A stretch of DNA of 64,000 nucleotides from DATKFM01 sp963810485 (GCA_963810485.1 CAWENQ010000005.1:310001-374000), one strand, 5' to 3'; shown: positions 1 to 9,047, numbered from the stretch's first letter. Translations and numbers: made by a program. Notes: generated from the sequence alone by a model not told the origin.

Positions 1-1434
1 AACGAGAATCTTCGAGCCGTTGATCTCCTTGGGTACGACCACGGCATTGGCTACGGCCGCATGTTCCCGAAGTCGTCGCTTCGATCTCGCCCAGCTCGAT
101 TCGCTGGCCATTGATTTTCACCTGATGATCGATGCGGCCGAGGAAATCGATGTTCCCGTCCGGCAGGAACCGCGCCAGATCGCCGGTACGGTAGAGGCGG
201 CTTCCCACGGCGCCGGGCACCGGGTTGGGGATGAAGCTTTGCGCCGTCAGGTCCGGCCGGTTGAGATAGCCCCGCGCCAGGCCGATGCCGCCGATGAACA
301 GCTCGCCCGTGACTCCGGGCGGCAGGGGCCGCATATCCTCGCCCAGGACGAAGAGCTGGATATTCGAAATCGGCTTGCCGATGGGAACGATGCCGCCGCC
401 GGCTTCATCCCGGCAATCCCAGGCGCTGACATCGACAGCGGCCTCGGTCGGACCATAGAGGTTATGCAACGCCGATTTCACGCGTTGCAGGAAATCGCTG
501 CGCAGGTCATAGGGCAGGGCCTCGCCGCTGCAGAAGACAAGCCGCAGGCTCAGCTCGTCCAGGCCCTTCGCCCGCAGGAACATGCGCAGCATCGACGGGA
601 CGAAATGCGCGCAGGTCACACCCGACTCGCGCATGGTCTTCACCAGATAGTTCGGCGATCTGTGGCCGCCGGGCCGCGCCATCACCAAGGTGGCGCCGGC
701 GATGAAAGGCCAGAGAAACTCCCAGACCGATACGTCGAACGTATAGGGCGTTTTCTGCAGGACGCGATCGCCTTGCCCCAGGCAGTACTGATGCTGCATC
801 CAGACGATGCGGTTGTGAATTGCTCCATGCTCAACCATCACGCCTTTCGGCCGCCCGGTGGATCCCGACGTGAAGATCGTATAGGCGAGCTGATCGCTGT
901 CGATGGCGATGCCGGGGTTCCGGTCCGGCCGGTCCCCGCCAGCCGCAGCCTCGGCGGTGACGATCACATGCTTGGCGAACGGCCGCAGCCTCGGCGCGGT
1001 CGCCGCGTCGCAGAGGATGATTTCGAGGCTCGCGTCGTCGATGAGTTCCTTCAGCCGCAGGTCAGGATCGTCCACGGCCAGCGGCACGTAGGCGCCGCCG
1101 GCCTTGAGAACAGCCCAAACCGCCGCTGGCAAATGGAACGACCGATCCAAGCAGAGGCCGATCAGCCGGTCCCGCCCGCAGCCCAGTTCGAGCAAGAGAT
1201 GCGCCAGCCGGTTGACCTTGCTGTTGAAGGCCCCGTAGGTCTCGATGTCGTTTTCGTAGATAACGGCCGGATGATCGGGCAGTGCCGCGGCGCTCGCTTC
1301 CAGCAACGGCACCAAGCCTCCGGCGAACGGATAATCCTTCGCCGTGCGGTTCTGCGCCAGCTGCCAGGCTAGGCCGTCCACGGGCCGCACCGATGAAATC
1401 CCCCGCAGGGAATGCAATCGATCGTGCGCATCAT
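1..1434 (-). CDS. NRPS-type amino-acid adenylation domain (serine-like code), 3' end outside window, frameshifted
   Basis: Reading the minus strand from about 1390 gives a continuous AMP-binding adenylation domain. It shows the core motifs FTSGSTGRPKGVMVEH, FDVSVWEFLWP, NLYGPTEAAVD, IGKPISN and YRTGDLARFLPDG, so it should activate an amino acid as the aminoacyl-AMP. Pocket residues read by alignment to GrsA are D-V-W-H-F-S-L-V-D, which matches the EntF-type serine code; the last position (Lys) lies outside the window. No condensation domain precedes it, so it would be an initiation module or a stand-alone A domain. The likely start is ATG at 1434, overlapping the desaturase stop as ATGA. That frame hits a stop after 22 codons, and a one-base change in the five-C run near 1392 would join it to the domain; otherwise GTG at 1390 is the start. 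A second break near 81 (one extra base) shifts the C-terminal part. Confidence 0.85.
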
Positions 1435-2465
1435 TGCAAGGCGCTTCCCGCCGTTCCAAGCTCCCGAGCCGGCTGGGTTTGCCGCCGCAGGGTCGCGAAG
1501 TAGGAATCGCTGCGCGCCCGCGGGTGACGGTCATAGTAGCCGATCTCGACCAGCGCCCGATGCACCCGCGGCAGATGGTGATGGGGCAGATGCTGCATGA
1601 TGTGATGTTCGTGGTGATAGTTGAAATTGAACGGCCCCAGCAGGAATTTCTCGATCAGCCAGGAGGGCTGCCGCCACCAAGGGACGCTCGAGACGGTGGT
1701 GCGCGCCGCATAGATCTGGTCCTGATTGCGCGCCGTTGCCGCGAGCGCGAGCCCGGCATGCTCGCCATACATCCGCAGGCCGCTGAGGAAACGCGACAGC
1801 ACGAACATCGGCGCCAGCCAGAAGGCGAAATAGTGCCACCAGTCGCCGATTGCCCAATAGAGGACGAAGACGCAGCTCTGCGTCACCGCCATGACGGTGA
1901 GAGCGCCGAACTCGCTCGCAGGTTTTGTCGCGGCCGCGCTTGCGGTCTTGCGGCGCCAGAGATTGCGCTCGATCTTCTCACCGAGATTGGTCAGGGCGAA
2001 GCTGCGTTTGAAGATGCGCCAGATGAGTTCGGCCGTGCTGTCAGCGGGCGGGTCGAACATGTACTCGGCCCGGTCGGGATCCGACTCCCGGCCATAGAGC
2101 TGATGATGGCTCAGGTGATGTTTCTTCACGCTGTCGAAGTTCGCCAGGGCCAGGCCGCCGATCAGCACGCCGGCGGCGTCGTTCAGCCTGTTGTTCGAGA
2201 ACAATGTCCGGTGGATCGCCTCATGGATGGCGACGATCATGTGGTAATGCAGCACGCCCATCAGCAGGAAGACTGGCAGCCCCGCGATCAGCGGGTTCCA
2301 GGCGCCCGCGAAGACGCAGGCAAGAAACCACAGCAGCATGACCAGCAGCTTTGCCCAGGATTGATGGTCCAGCGGGCGCAGCAGTTCCGGCCGCTCCGCT
2401 GTCAGGCCTTGGATGAAGCGGACCACTTCGATCTTGCCGTCGGGAACAGCCTTCGTCACCGGCAC
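1431..2465 (-). CDS. Membrane fatty acid desaturase
   Basis: This 344-residue integral membrane protein belongs to the fatty acid desaturase/hydroxylase superfamily, which inserts a double bond or hydroxyl into acyl chains using a di-iron centre. The three histidine boxes are visible: HEAIH at 81-85, HHLSHH at 116-121 and HHEHH at 284-288. Hydrophobic segments lie near residues 38-75 and 186-225. Its stop overlaps the start of the adenylation gene, and the sulfotransferase ends 4 bases upstream of its start, so the genes are probably co-transcribed. In this context it may modify an acyl chain later joined to an amino acid, but substrate and position of attack cannot be read from sequence. Confidence 0.88.
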   Translation of the reverse strand: MPVTKAVPDGKIEVVRFIQGLTAERPELLRPLDHQSWAKLLVMLLWFLACVFAGAWNPLIAGLPVFLLMGVLHYHMIVAIHEAIHRTLFSNNRLNDAAGVLIGGLALANFDSVKKHHLSHHQLYGRESDPDRAEYMFDPPADSTAELIWRIFKRSFALTNLGEKIERNLWRRKTASAAATKPASEFGALTVMAVTQSCVFVLYWAIGDWWHYFAFWLAPMFVLSRFLSGLRMYGEHAGLALAATARNQDQIYAARTTVSSVPWWRQPSWLIEKFLLGPFNFNYHHEHHIMQHLPHHHLPRVHRALVEIGYYDRHPRARSDSYFATLRRQTQPARELGTAGSALQ

Positions 2466-2468
2466 CCC

Positions 2469-3380
2469 CTAACCATGGCCGATCCGTTCCGGCAGCGTGG
2501 CCGGCGCCATGAATGGTTGCCCGTCGCCCAACACGATCGGCGCGTTGGCGAATATCTGGCTCACCAGCCTGCGATCCTCACCGAAGACCCTTTCCGCCAG
2601 GGCACGCTGGCCTGGGGACTCGGCCGGCTTGTCATCCTCTGTCGTCGCCATGCCTCGTTCATAGCACTTCCACAGTCCTGCCAGTAACCGTGAGGGAATG
2701 ATGCTGCCGAGGATATGCAACACCGGCTCCCGGCTCATCAGCCATTCCGCCCGGCCCATGGACCGCTCCGTCCGGCTGTTGAGCCGCAGCGTCTGCACGC
2801 CGGTGGCGGCGAAATAGGCGGGGACAGCGATGAATTGTTCGATCGCTGTCAGGACGCGGAGCGGGTCCGCGGCGATCAGGCGGAAGTCGATCAGCAGGAT
2901 GTTCCGCCGGAACGTCTGGCGAAACAGACCGATCTGCCTGCTGACGAATCCCGATCCCATCTTCACCTGCAGGACACCGCCGCCGCGGCTATAGTGGAAG
3001 CCTTCGACAAACTCCTCGAACGTTCCGGTGCCGGAGACACGGCGGATGCGTGAGTAAAGCGAGATTACCCAATCCACGGGATCGCGGACGATGAGGATCG
3101 CCCGCAGTTGGGGATCAAAAGCGATCATCCGTTCGGGGGCCAGCGGATTGACGAAATACTCCGTGCTGGCGTCGATGCCGACCTGGCCCGGCTTCAGCCC
3201 GGCATAAAAGCGCCGGTACCAATTCTCGCCCCGGCCGAAATTCTGCGAGAAGTAAGTCGGCTCCTTGCGCCAGGGCGCAAAGATTTGCGGATGCCGGGCC
3301 AGCCAGGCGAACAAAGTCGTCGTGCCGGCCCGGGGCATGCCCGGCAGAATCACGAGATTGCTATGATCGAGCGTCGTCAT
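2469..3380 (-). CDS. PAPS-dependent sulfotransferase
   Basis: This 303-residue protein has the two PAPS-binding signatures of cytosolic/Stf0-like sulfotransferases: a 5'-phosphosulfate loop GMPRAGTTT at residues 14-22 and a 3'-phosphate motif VRDPVDWVISLYS at 98-110. Enzymes of this type move sulfate from PAPS onto hydroxyl or amino groups of small molecules, lipids or glycans. It sits between the WbqC-like gene (7-base gap) and the desaturase (3-base gap), all on the minus strand, which suggests one operon and a sulfated product. The acceptor is unknown. Confidence 0.85.
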   Translation of the reverse strand: MTTLDHSNLVILPGMPRAGTTTLFAWLARHPQIFAPWRKEPTYFSQNFGRGENWYRRFYAGLKPGQVGIDASTEYFVNPLAPERMIAFDPQLRAILIVRDPVDWVISLYSRIRRVSGTGTFEEFVEGFHYSRGGGVLQVKMGSGFVSRQIGLFRQTFRRNILLIDFRLIAADPLRVLTAIEQFIAVPAYFAATGVQTLRLNSRTERSMGRAEWLMSREPVLHILGSIIPSRLLAGLWKCYERGMATTEDDKPAESPGQRALAERVFGEDRRLVSQIFANAPIVLGDGQPFMAPATLPERIGHG

Positions 3381-3387
3381 GCGCCAC

Positions 3388-4107
3388 CTAGAACTTCATG
3401 TGGCGCCGGGCCTCCGGGCCAGTATTGAACAGGAGGTCGATGACCGAGACATGGTGGTCGAACTCGCCATAGAGCTGCGGATAGGCGGGATAGCCGCCAT
3501 AATCCATCCAGGCAACGGCGATGCCGGCATCCGCGAAGGCAGTTTCGTCCAGATAATCCCGCGCCGAAGGCCCCGAAAGATAGCTGGCCGCTGACGCCGA
3601 TTGGCAGAGAGTCAGCAGTTTCTCGGTCTTGTTGCCGGTGCTGGCATAATCGCGCGAACGGACCAGCCGCGTGCTGATGTTCAGCAGTTTGCACAAACCC
3701 TCGAGGAACAACCTGTTGATGTCACTGAGGTGCTTCAGGCCGGCGGCCGCCTCGTACAGGCCGGCAAGCGGCGACTTATAGGCGCTGAAGAACGGCGTCT
3801 TCCCATAGGAATGGCGGATACGCGCCCAATGCTGTTCCGCCCAGGGCTCGGAAATCTCGGTCTCGTCGATCAACTGCATCTGGCGGCCCTTGTTGGCCAC
3901 GGGAATGGTCAGCCACTGCGGCCCCTGCGCCGTCTTGATCAGGTTCCGGTTGCGCCAGTCGCGCTTGGTATATTGTACATCGTCGAGCAGGATGAATTCA
4001 TCGGCAGCGGCGATCAGGTCGAAATAGCCCTTCCAGGGGATATAGTTCGATTGCACGATGGCGACGCGTTTGCTCTCTGGTGCTGATGTCGTGACGGTGC
4101 TTGACAT
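3388..4107 (-). CDS. WbqC family protein
   Basis: The protein begins with VAIVQSNYIPWKGYFDLI and continues with FILLDDVQYTKRDWRNRN and a WLTIPV stretch, the hallmark N-terminal pattern of the WbqC family (about 230 residues). Family members occur in O-antigen, nucleotide-sugar and amino-sugar gene clusters; their reaction is not firmly established. I chose ATG at 4107, which gives 239 residues. The frame stays open to 4329, but that extension has no family similarity and overlaps a methyltransferase remnant on the other strand. First gene of the minus-strand cluster with the sulfotransferase, desaturase and A domain; it supports a role in making a decorated surface or secreted metabolite. Confidence 0.8.
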   Translation of the reverse strand: MSSTVTTSAPESKRVAIVQSNYIPWKGYFDLIAAADEFILLDDVQYTKRDWRNRNLIKTAQGPQWLTIPVANKGRQMQLIDETEISEPWAEQHWARIRHSYGKTPFFSAYKSPLAGLYEAAAGLKHLSDINRLFLEGLCKLLNISTRLVRSRDYASTGNKTEKLLTLCQSASAASYLSGPSARDYLDETAFADAGIAVAWMDYGGYPAYPQLYGEFDHHVSVIDLLFNTGPEARRHMKF

Positions 4108-4224
4108 GGCGGCGGCGGACGGCGAATCAGACGCCGGAACGGCAATCCCGGGATTCGAGCCGCGGCGCGCTCTTGCCTCGATTTCCGAAACGTCGAGTTG
4201 GGATCGAGGATCTTTCATGGCTGA

Positions 4225-4452
4225 GCCCGGAATTCGCTGTATGGTTTCCTGGTCTTCCCACGAATTTACCGGAACTTGCAAAGCCTGCTGCGCAAGGAAG
4301 GTTCCGCCGATGTTGTCATCTCGAATCACTCGGGACCGCTGGCGGGCCGTCGTATTCTCGATGTCGGCTGCGGCCCGGGCACCGTGCTGCAGTTTCTGAG
4401 CGATGTCAATTATACCGGCATCGACTGCTGTCCTACAATCACGCCATCATGA
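4225..4452 (+). pseudogene. Truncated class I SAM methyltransferase remnant
   Basis: In the plus-strand frame starting at 4225 a clear SAM-binding motif I appears (RRILDVGCGPGTVLQFL, about 4348-4398), followed by YTGID, the usual acidic end of strand 2. It is preceded by a plausible N-terminal helix (SLYGFLVFPRIYRNLQSLL). The frame has no good start: an ATG at 4217 is in another frame. It breaks just after GID, where the next frame offers LSYN-like residues as in methyltransferases. The coding signal then stops before purN at 4480, so about two thirds of a normal methyltransferase is missing. I read this as a decayed or deleted gene at the junction between the left cluster and core genes. Confidence 0.65.
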
Positions 4453-4479
4453 TCTGTTCGGTTTGAGGCGGATGATCTG

Positions 4480-5142
4480 ATGTACAGCCCAAGCTCCCGG
4501 CTGCGCGCCGCCATTCTCATCTCCGGGCGCGGCTCCAACATGCAGGCGTTGATCGAGGATTGCGCGAAGGCTGATAGTCCGGCCGAGATCGCCCTAGTCA
4601 TTTCCAACAAGGCCGATGCCGGCGGCTTGGCGTGGGCCCGCGCGGCTGATATCGCCACCGATGTCGTCTCCCATCGTGCGTTTGCGGATCGGGCGGCGTT
4701 CGACGCGGAAATCGACGTCAAGCTGCGCGCCGCCGGGATTCAACTCGTCTGCCTGGCTGGCTTCATGCGTATCCTCAGCGACGAATTCGTCGCCGCTTGG
4801 CGCGACCGCATGATCAATATCCATCCGTCGCTGCTGCCGTCTTTCAAGGGGCTGGACACCCACGCCCGGGCGCTGGCGTCCGGCGTCCGGCTCCATGGCT
4901 GTACCGTGCATTTCGTCCGCCCGGAGATGGATACCGGCCCGATCATCCTCCAGGCGGCCGTGCCGGTCGAAGCCACGGATACGCCGGAAAGCCTGGCGGC
5001 CCGCGTGCTGTCGGCGGAGCACCGCATCTACCCGCTCGCCCTGCGCTGGATAGCCGAAGGCCGCGTGCGCGTGGAGAACGAGCGCGCCATCATCGAAGGC
5101 GCCGTCGCTTCCGCGGATCCGCTGATCAATCCCCAGGCTTAG
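4480..5142 (+). CDS. purN: Phosphoribosylglycinamide formyltransferase
   Basis: PurN transfers the formyl group from 10-formyltetrahydrofolate to GAR, the third step of de novo purine synthesis, in the cytoplasm. The 220-residue protein carries the phosphate-binding ISGRGSN segment at 14-20 and the catalytic Asn113, His115 (NIHPSLLPSF) and Asp151 (EMDTGP). Length fits the family. It is not next to purM as in many bacteria: a methyltransferase remnant lies upstream and a zinc peptidase is convergent downstream. Confidence 0.95.
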   Translation: MYSPSSRLRAAILISGRGSNMQALIEDCAKADSPAEIALVISNKADAGGLAWARAADIATDVVSHRAFADRAAFDAEIDVKLRAAGIQLVCLAGFMRILSDEFVAAWRDRMINIHPSLLPSFKGLDTHARALASGVRLHGCTVHFVRPEMDTGPIILQAAVPVEATDTPESLAARVLSAEHRIYPLALRWIAEGRVRVENERAIIEGAVASADPLINPQA

Positions 5143-5178
5143 CGCCGATCAGTTGCCCGGCGTAGCGCCGATCAGTTG
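5140..5178. repeat. 16-bp direct repeat spanning two convergent stop regions
   Basis: TAGCGCCGATCAGTTG occurs at 5140-5155 and again at 5163-5178, a 23-base period. The first copy covers the purN stop and the second contains the stop of the convergent peptidase gene. This looks like a small tandem duplication. Confidence 0.8.
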
Positions 5179-6071
5179 AACGTGTCACAGGCCTTCGGAT
5201 CGCCGGATCGGAAGCCCTTGTTGAACCACTCCATGCGCTGCTGCGAGCTGCCATGGGTGAAAGTCTCCGGGCGGACATAGCCCTGGCTCTGCTGCTGGAT
5301 GGCGTCGTCGCCGACCGCGCCGGCGGCATTGATGGCTTCCTCGATATCGCCGGACTCGATCATCTGCGTGTCGGTGTTCACATGATGCGCCCAGATGCCG
5401 GCGAAGCAGTCGGCCTGCAGCTCGATCTGCACGGAGACCGAGTTCCACTCCACCTCGCTCATCTGCTCGCGCATCGCCTGGGTTTCCTTCATCACGCCGA
5501 CGAGGTTCTGCACGTGATGGCCGACCTCGTGGGCGATGACATAGGCCTGTGCAAAATCGCCGGCGGCATTGAGCTGCCGGGTCAATTGCTGCAGGAAATC
5601 CAGATCGAGATAGAGCTTGCTGTCACCGGGGCAGTAGAACGGCCCGACGGCGGCTTGGGCGAAGCCGCAGGCGGACTGCACGCCGCCGCTGAACAGGACC
5701 AACGTGGGTTCCGGATAATCGCGGCCGGACTGTTGAAAGATGCCATTCCAGACATCCTCCGTGCTTCCCAGCACCGCCGCCGCGAACTGCTTCAACTCAT
5801 CGTCGCTGCCGCTCTGGATCGCCGACTCGTCGCCGGGCTGATAGGTGGGCGTTCCACCGAGATTGCCCTGCAGAAGCTGGCTGGGATCGAAGCCGAAGAT
5901 CAGCGCCAGGACGACGATGACGATCAGTCCCAGCCCGCCGATGCCGCCGGCCCGGCGCCCGCCGCCCATGGGCATGCGGGGCATCCCGCCACCCAAACCG
6001 CCGCCGAACCCGCCGCCGCTGCCGCGCCGGTCTTCGATATTCTGGCTCTGACGGCCCATTCGCCAACGCAT
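5172..6071 (-). CDS. YpfJ-type neutral zinc metallopeptidase
   Basis: This 299-residue protein has a Gly-rich N-terminus, one transmembrane segment at about 48-61 and a periplasmic zinc peptidase domain with HEVGHH at 181-186, the HExxH zinc site. A second conserved block around QADCFAGIWAHH probably supplies the third ligand. It matches the KPN_02809/YpfJ family of predicted neutral zinc metallopeptidases, whose substrates are poorly known. It is convergent with purN and is followed upstream by a small lipoprotein gene on the same strand. Confidence 0.88.
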   Translation of the reverse strand: MRWRMGRQSQNIEDRRGSGGGFGGGLGGGMPRMPMGGGRRAGGIGGLGLIVIVVLALIFGFDPSQLLQGNLGGTPTYQPGDESAIQSGSDDELKQFAAAVLGSTEDVWNGIFQQSGRDYPEPTLVLFSGGVQSACGFAQAAVGPFYCPGDSKLYLDLDFLQQLTRQLNAAGDFAQAYVIAHEVGHHVQNLVGVMKETQAMREQMSEVEWNSVSVQIELQADCFAGIWAHHVNTDTQMIESGDIEEAINAAGAVGDDAIQQQSQGYVRPETFTHGSSQQRMEWFNKGFRSGDPKACDTFN

Positions 6072-6155
6072 CGCGCTACTCCTCTATCAGGCAAACCTAC
6101 GTCCCTGGATCGCGCAGGCCTTCGAGGCGGGTCAATGTCCGGGCGCCGGACAGGA

Positions 6156-6401
6156 TCAGGGCAGTGACGTTGGCGGCAGGAACCCGGGGACCGATTGCCC
6201 GCTGTTTCTCAGGTTATAAAGGCGCTTGGCATCTTCCAGTTCCAGCTTCTTTTTGCAAGCTTCGTACTCGGGGCTGCCTTTTTCGCCCTCTGACGCGCAA
6301 CGTTCGGTGTCGAACAGGTAGCTGCTGCCGGCAGGTCTCTCCGCTGGTTCGGTGCAGCCGGCGATTGATAGACCCAGGCATAACAGCGCAATGGCACGCA
6401 T
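6156..6401 (-). CDS. Small predicted lipoprotein
   Basis: From ATG at 6401 the product is 81 residues with a signal sequence ending in a lipobox, LSIAGC, so Cys would be lipidated. The mature part is short, charged and contains two further Cys residues (RCASEGE and EACKKK) that could form a disulfide. The frame is open 15 codons further upstream, but only the internal Met gives a proper signal peptide. It lies upstream of and on the same strand as the zinc peptidase gene. No function recognised. Confidence 0.6.
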   Translation of the reverse strand: MRAIALLCLGLSIAGCTEPAERPAGSSYLFDTERCASEGEKGSPEYEACKKKLELEDAKRLYNLRNSGQSVPGFLPPTSLP

Positions 6402-6629
6402 GGTCGTTTTTCTCCCAAACTGCCGCTGGGAACAGACCCTGGCCATCTATACCGCCCCACGCGCCATTCTACGATGTTGGCGGCCGCCCGCAACATCGAT
6501 GCGCAAAGGCGCAAGATTTCGCTTTCCCGGCGGTCAAAAGCTTCGTTCAATGCCGGTGAAAGACGACAGCCCGGAACTCGCGCGCCGCGGTCCGGAGAAA
6601 AAAGTCAGAGGAAGCGTCAGAGGGGTTCC

Positions 6630-8069
6630 ATGGCCAACAAGCTTGAAGGATTGACCGACATCTATGCCTTCTTCCGCCGGAACCAGACGCCGATTTATTT
6701 CCTGTCGCCGACGCCGTTCAATCTCCTGGGCCTGGATCGCTGGGTGAATGGCTTCGAGTACCTCAATTTTTTCGACTCCTTCGACAGCCAGCATCCGAAG
6801 ATCCTGGTGCCCCGCGAGCATGGCCCTCATGAGTTTCGCTCCATCGAGGATGTGAACAACTACCTCCTGCGGCATAAGGAGGTGCTGAACCATATCCGCA
6901 GCCGCGGCGGCAAGATGCTCCTGGTCATGTTCGACGAGGAGACGGAAGCGCTGGCGAAGAAAGCCGGCGTCGAAATCGCTCTGCCGCCGGCCAAGCTGCG
7001 CATCCATCTGGACTCGAAGATCATTACCACCCAGCTCGGCAACGACGCCGGCATCGCCAGCGTGCCCAATGTGCTGGGCCGCGCGAAGAGCTATGAGGAG
7101 CTGAAACAGCTCGCCGCGAAGGCGAACCTGGGCAACGACCTCGTCGTGCAGACGCCCTATGGCGATTCCGGCCGCACCACTTTCTTCGTCTCCGGCGAGG
7201 GGGACTGGAAGAAGAACGAGGATGTGCTGGCGAAAGAAGAGCTCAAGGTGATGAAGCGCATCAACCACCTGCCGGGCACTGTCGAGGGCGTGGCCACCCG
7301 CCACGGCACGCTGGTGGGGCCGGTGATGACCGATATCACCGGCTTCGGCGAGCTGACGCCCTACAAGGGCGGCTGGTGCGGCAACGACGCCTTCACCCAC
7401 GGCATGGAGAAGGAGCGGGCCGATGTGCGCCGCATGGCGCAGAAGCTCGGCGACCGGCTGTACAAGGAGGGATATCGCGGCGCCTTCTGCATGGATTTCT
7501 TGATCGATACCGACACCCGCGAGGTCTATCTCGGCGAGCTCAATCCCCGCATCAGCGGCGCCAGCCCGATGACCCATCTGGTCACCTCGACCTATGGCGG
7601 CGTGCCGATCTTCCTGTTCCATCTCCTGGAGTTCATGGATGTGGATTACGAGATCGACTTGGAGAGCATCCAGGCGCGCTGGCAGGACTATGACGAGTGG
7701 AACCAGCTCATCCTGAAATGGCCGGGCGACGATGTGGAGATCATCAGCAAGGCCCCGGCCTCCGGCATCTGGCGCATGGACGAGAATGGCAAGATCGGCT
7801 TCGTCCGCCGCACGCTCGATTGGACCAACGTCACCGGCGAGAACGAGGCTTTCTACATGCGCGTCTACACGGCCGGCGACTACCGCTATCACGGTGCGGA
7901 TATGGGCATTCTGGTCGCCCGCGGCCGCATGCAGACCGACGACCGCAAGCTGCATGAACGCGCGAAACGCTGGGCCGCCGGCATCAACGGCCAATTCCAA
8001 TGCGTGCCCGTGGCGCCGGAAGTCCCGGTGCATATCCCGGACCCGACGACGGCGCATAAGATGTATTGA
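6630..8069 (+). CDS. ATP-grasp (biotin carboxylase-like) ligase
   Basis: This 479-residue protein belongs to the ATP-grasp superfamily, which joins a carboxylate to an amine or thiol through an acyl-phosphate. The central region has the nucleotide-binding pattern VVQTPYGDSGRTTFFV and the metal-binding ELNPRISGASPMTH block. The N-terminal 200 residues resemble a pre-ATP-grasp fold. The start at 6630 is preceded by AGAGGGG; the frame is open upstream without similarity. A strong hairpin follows. The convergent nitrilase and amino-acid enzymes suggest amino-acid or peptide metabolism, but the substrate is unknown. Confidence 0.8.
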   Translation: MANKLEGLTDIYAFFRRNQTPIYFLSPTPFNLLGLDRWVNGFEYLNFFDSFDSQHPKILVPREHGPHEFRSIEDVNNYLLRHKEVLNHIRSRGGKMLLVMFDEETEALAKKAGVEIALPPAKLRIHLDSKIITTQLGNDAGIASVPNVLGRAKSYEELKQLAAKANLGNDLVVQTPYGDSGRTTFFVSGEGDWKKNEDVLAKEELKVMKRINHLPGTVEGVATRHGTLVGPVMTDITGFGELTPYKGGWCGNDAFTHGMEKERADVRRMAQKLGDRLYKEGYRGAFCMDFLIDTDTREVYLGELNPRISGASPMTHLVTSTYGGVPIFLFHLLEFMDVDYEIDLESIQARWQDYDEWNQLILKWPGDDVEIISKAPASGIWRMDENGKIGFVRRTLDWTNVTGENEAFYMRVYTAGDYRYHGADMGILVARGRMQTDDRKLHERAKRWAAGINGQFQCVPVAPEVPVHIPDPTTAHKMY

Positions 8070-8086
8070 GATCTCTGGAAATGCGA

Positions 8087-8108
8087 AGGGCGGCCCTCGG
8101 GCCGCCCT
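8087..8108. terminator. GC-rich hairpin between convergent genes
   Basis: AGGGCGGCCC pairs with GGGCCGCCCT around a two-base centre, an almost perfect palindrome 18 bases after the ATP-grasp stop and 28 bases before the end of the convergent nitrilase gene. It could terminate both transcripts, although the T-run is weak. Confidence 0.65.
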
Positions 8109-8135
8109 CGTCATTTGATCCCGTTAGCGAGGGAC

Positions 8136-9047
8136 TTATCCCTGCTTGCGGTTCTTCTTCGCCCAGGACGACACCAGGTTCGGCGTGTCCCGCTGCGGCG
8201 CTTGCACCGGACCTAGGGAGTCGAGATAGGCGCTGTCGAAGTTCTTGCGGTCATAGACCGGGAAATCGATTGGCCGGTCGCGGAAGCTCTTGGCCATCTG
8301 GCCCAGGCCGCGTAGGCCGTTCTTGCGCTGGCGGCGCACCTGCTCCAGGTCGATCTCGATGGGGATGAACTGCTCCAGCGTATCGGCCTTGTGCAGGAAG
8401 CGCCCGGAGGGATCGATCACGCAGGACTGGCCGTTGCCGCCGGCGCCCAGGCCGTTCACGTCAAACATGTAGCACTGGAACATCGCCGCCGTGGCATGGG
8501 CGATGGCGATGTCCACGTCGCGGTCGATGGTGTAGGTCAGCACGGGATGCAGGATCACCTCGGCGCCCATGGCGGTCACCGTGCGAGCCGTCTCCGGGAA
8601 CCAGATGTCGTAGCAGTTCAGCACCGCAAAGCGGCCGACGCCATCGATATCGAACACCAGGAACTCGGTGCCCGGCGTGACGCCCTGTTCCATCGGCGTG
8701 AACGGAAACATCTTGCGGTAGCGGCCGATGACCTCGCCCTGGGGATTGATCACCGACGTGGTGTTGTGGATCGCGCCATCCTTGCGCTCATACATCGAGC
8801 CGTTGACCAGCCACACCCGGTGGCGCGCCGCCATCTCCTGGAACGCCTCTTCCGAGGCGCCGGGCAGAGGCTGGGCGTGCTGCAGCATCGGCCCGAAGCA
8901 GGCCAGCTCGCTGAACATCACCATCTGCACCCAGGGATAGAGATGCATCAGCAGGTCGAGCCGATGCCCCATGGCGGCGATGTTGTTCTGCGTGGTGACG
9001 TGCATCTGCACGCCGGCAATCGCAAAGGGTGTCATGAACGCGGTCAC
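8136..9047 (-). CDS. Nitrilase/carbon-nitrogen hydrolase
   Basis: The 303-residue protein has the Glu-Lys-Cys catalytic triad of the nitrilase superfamily: Glu47 (FSELACFG), Lys112 (YRKMFPF) and Cys145 (VLNCYDIWFPE). The superfamily hydrolyses nitriles or amides, or transfers acyl groups from amides. The Cys-Tyr-Asp-Ile-Trp-Phe-Pro-Glu context is typical of amidase-like branches. It is the most downstream of a minus-strand series of amino-acid enzymes, 223 bases after the aminotransferase. The substrate cannot be predicted. Confidence 0.85.
   Translation of the reverse strand: MTAFMTPFAIAGVQMHVTTQNNIAAMGHRLDLLMHLYPWVQMVMFSELACFGPMLQHAQPLPGASEEAFQEMAARHRVWLVNGSMYERKDGAIHNTTSVINPQGEVIGRYRKMFPFTPMEQGVTPGTEFLVFDIDGVGRFAVLNCYDIWFPETARTVTAMGAEVILHPVLTYTIDRDVDIAIAHATAAMFQCYMFDVNGLGAGGNGQSCVIDPSGRFLHKADTLEQFIPIEIDLEQVRRQRKNGLRGLGQMAKSFRDRPIDFPVYDRKNFDSAYLDSLGPVQAPQRDTPNLVSSWAKKNRKQG

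Noticed and set aside
20..2687. Long plus-strand open frames opposite the A domain and desaturase genes
   Set aside because: They are Arg/Pro/Gln/His-rich with no family motifs and mirror the minus-strand genes, as expected in high-GC DNA.
4108..4329. N-terminal extension of the WbqC-like gene up to 4329
   Set aside because: The family start is at ATG 4107; the extension lacks similarity and overlaps the methyltransferase remnant.
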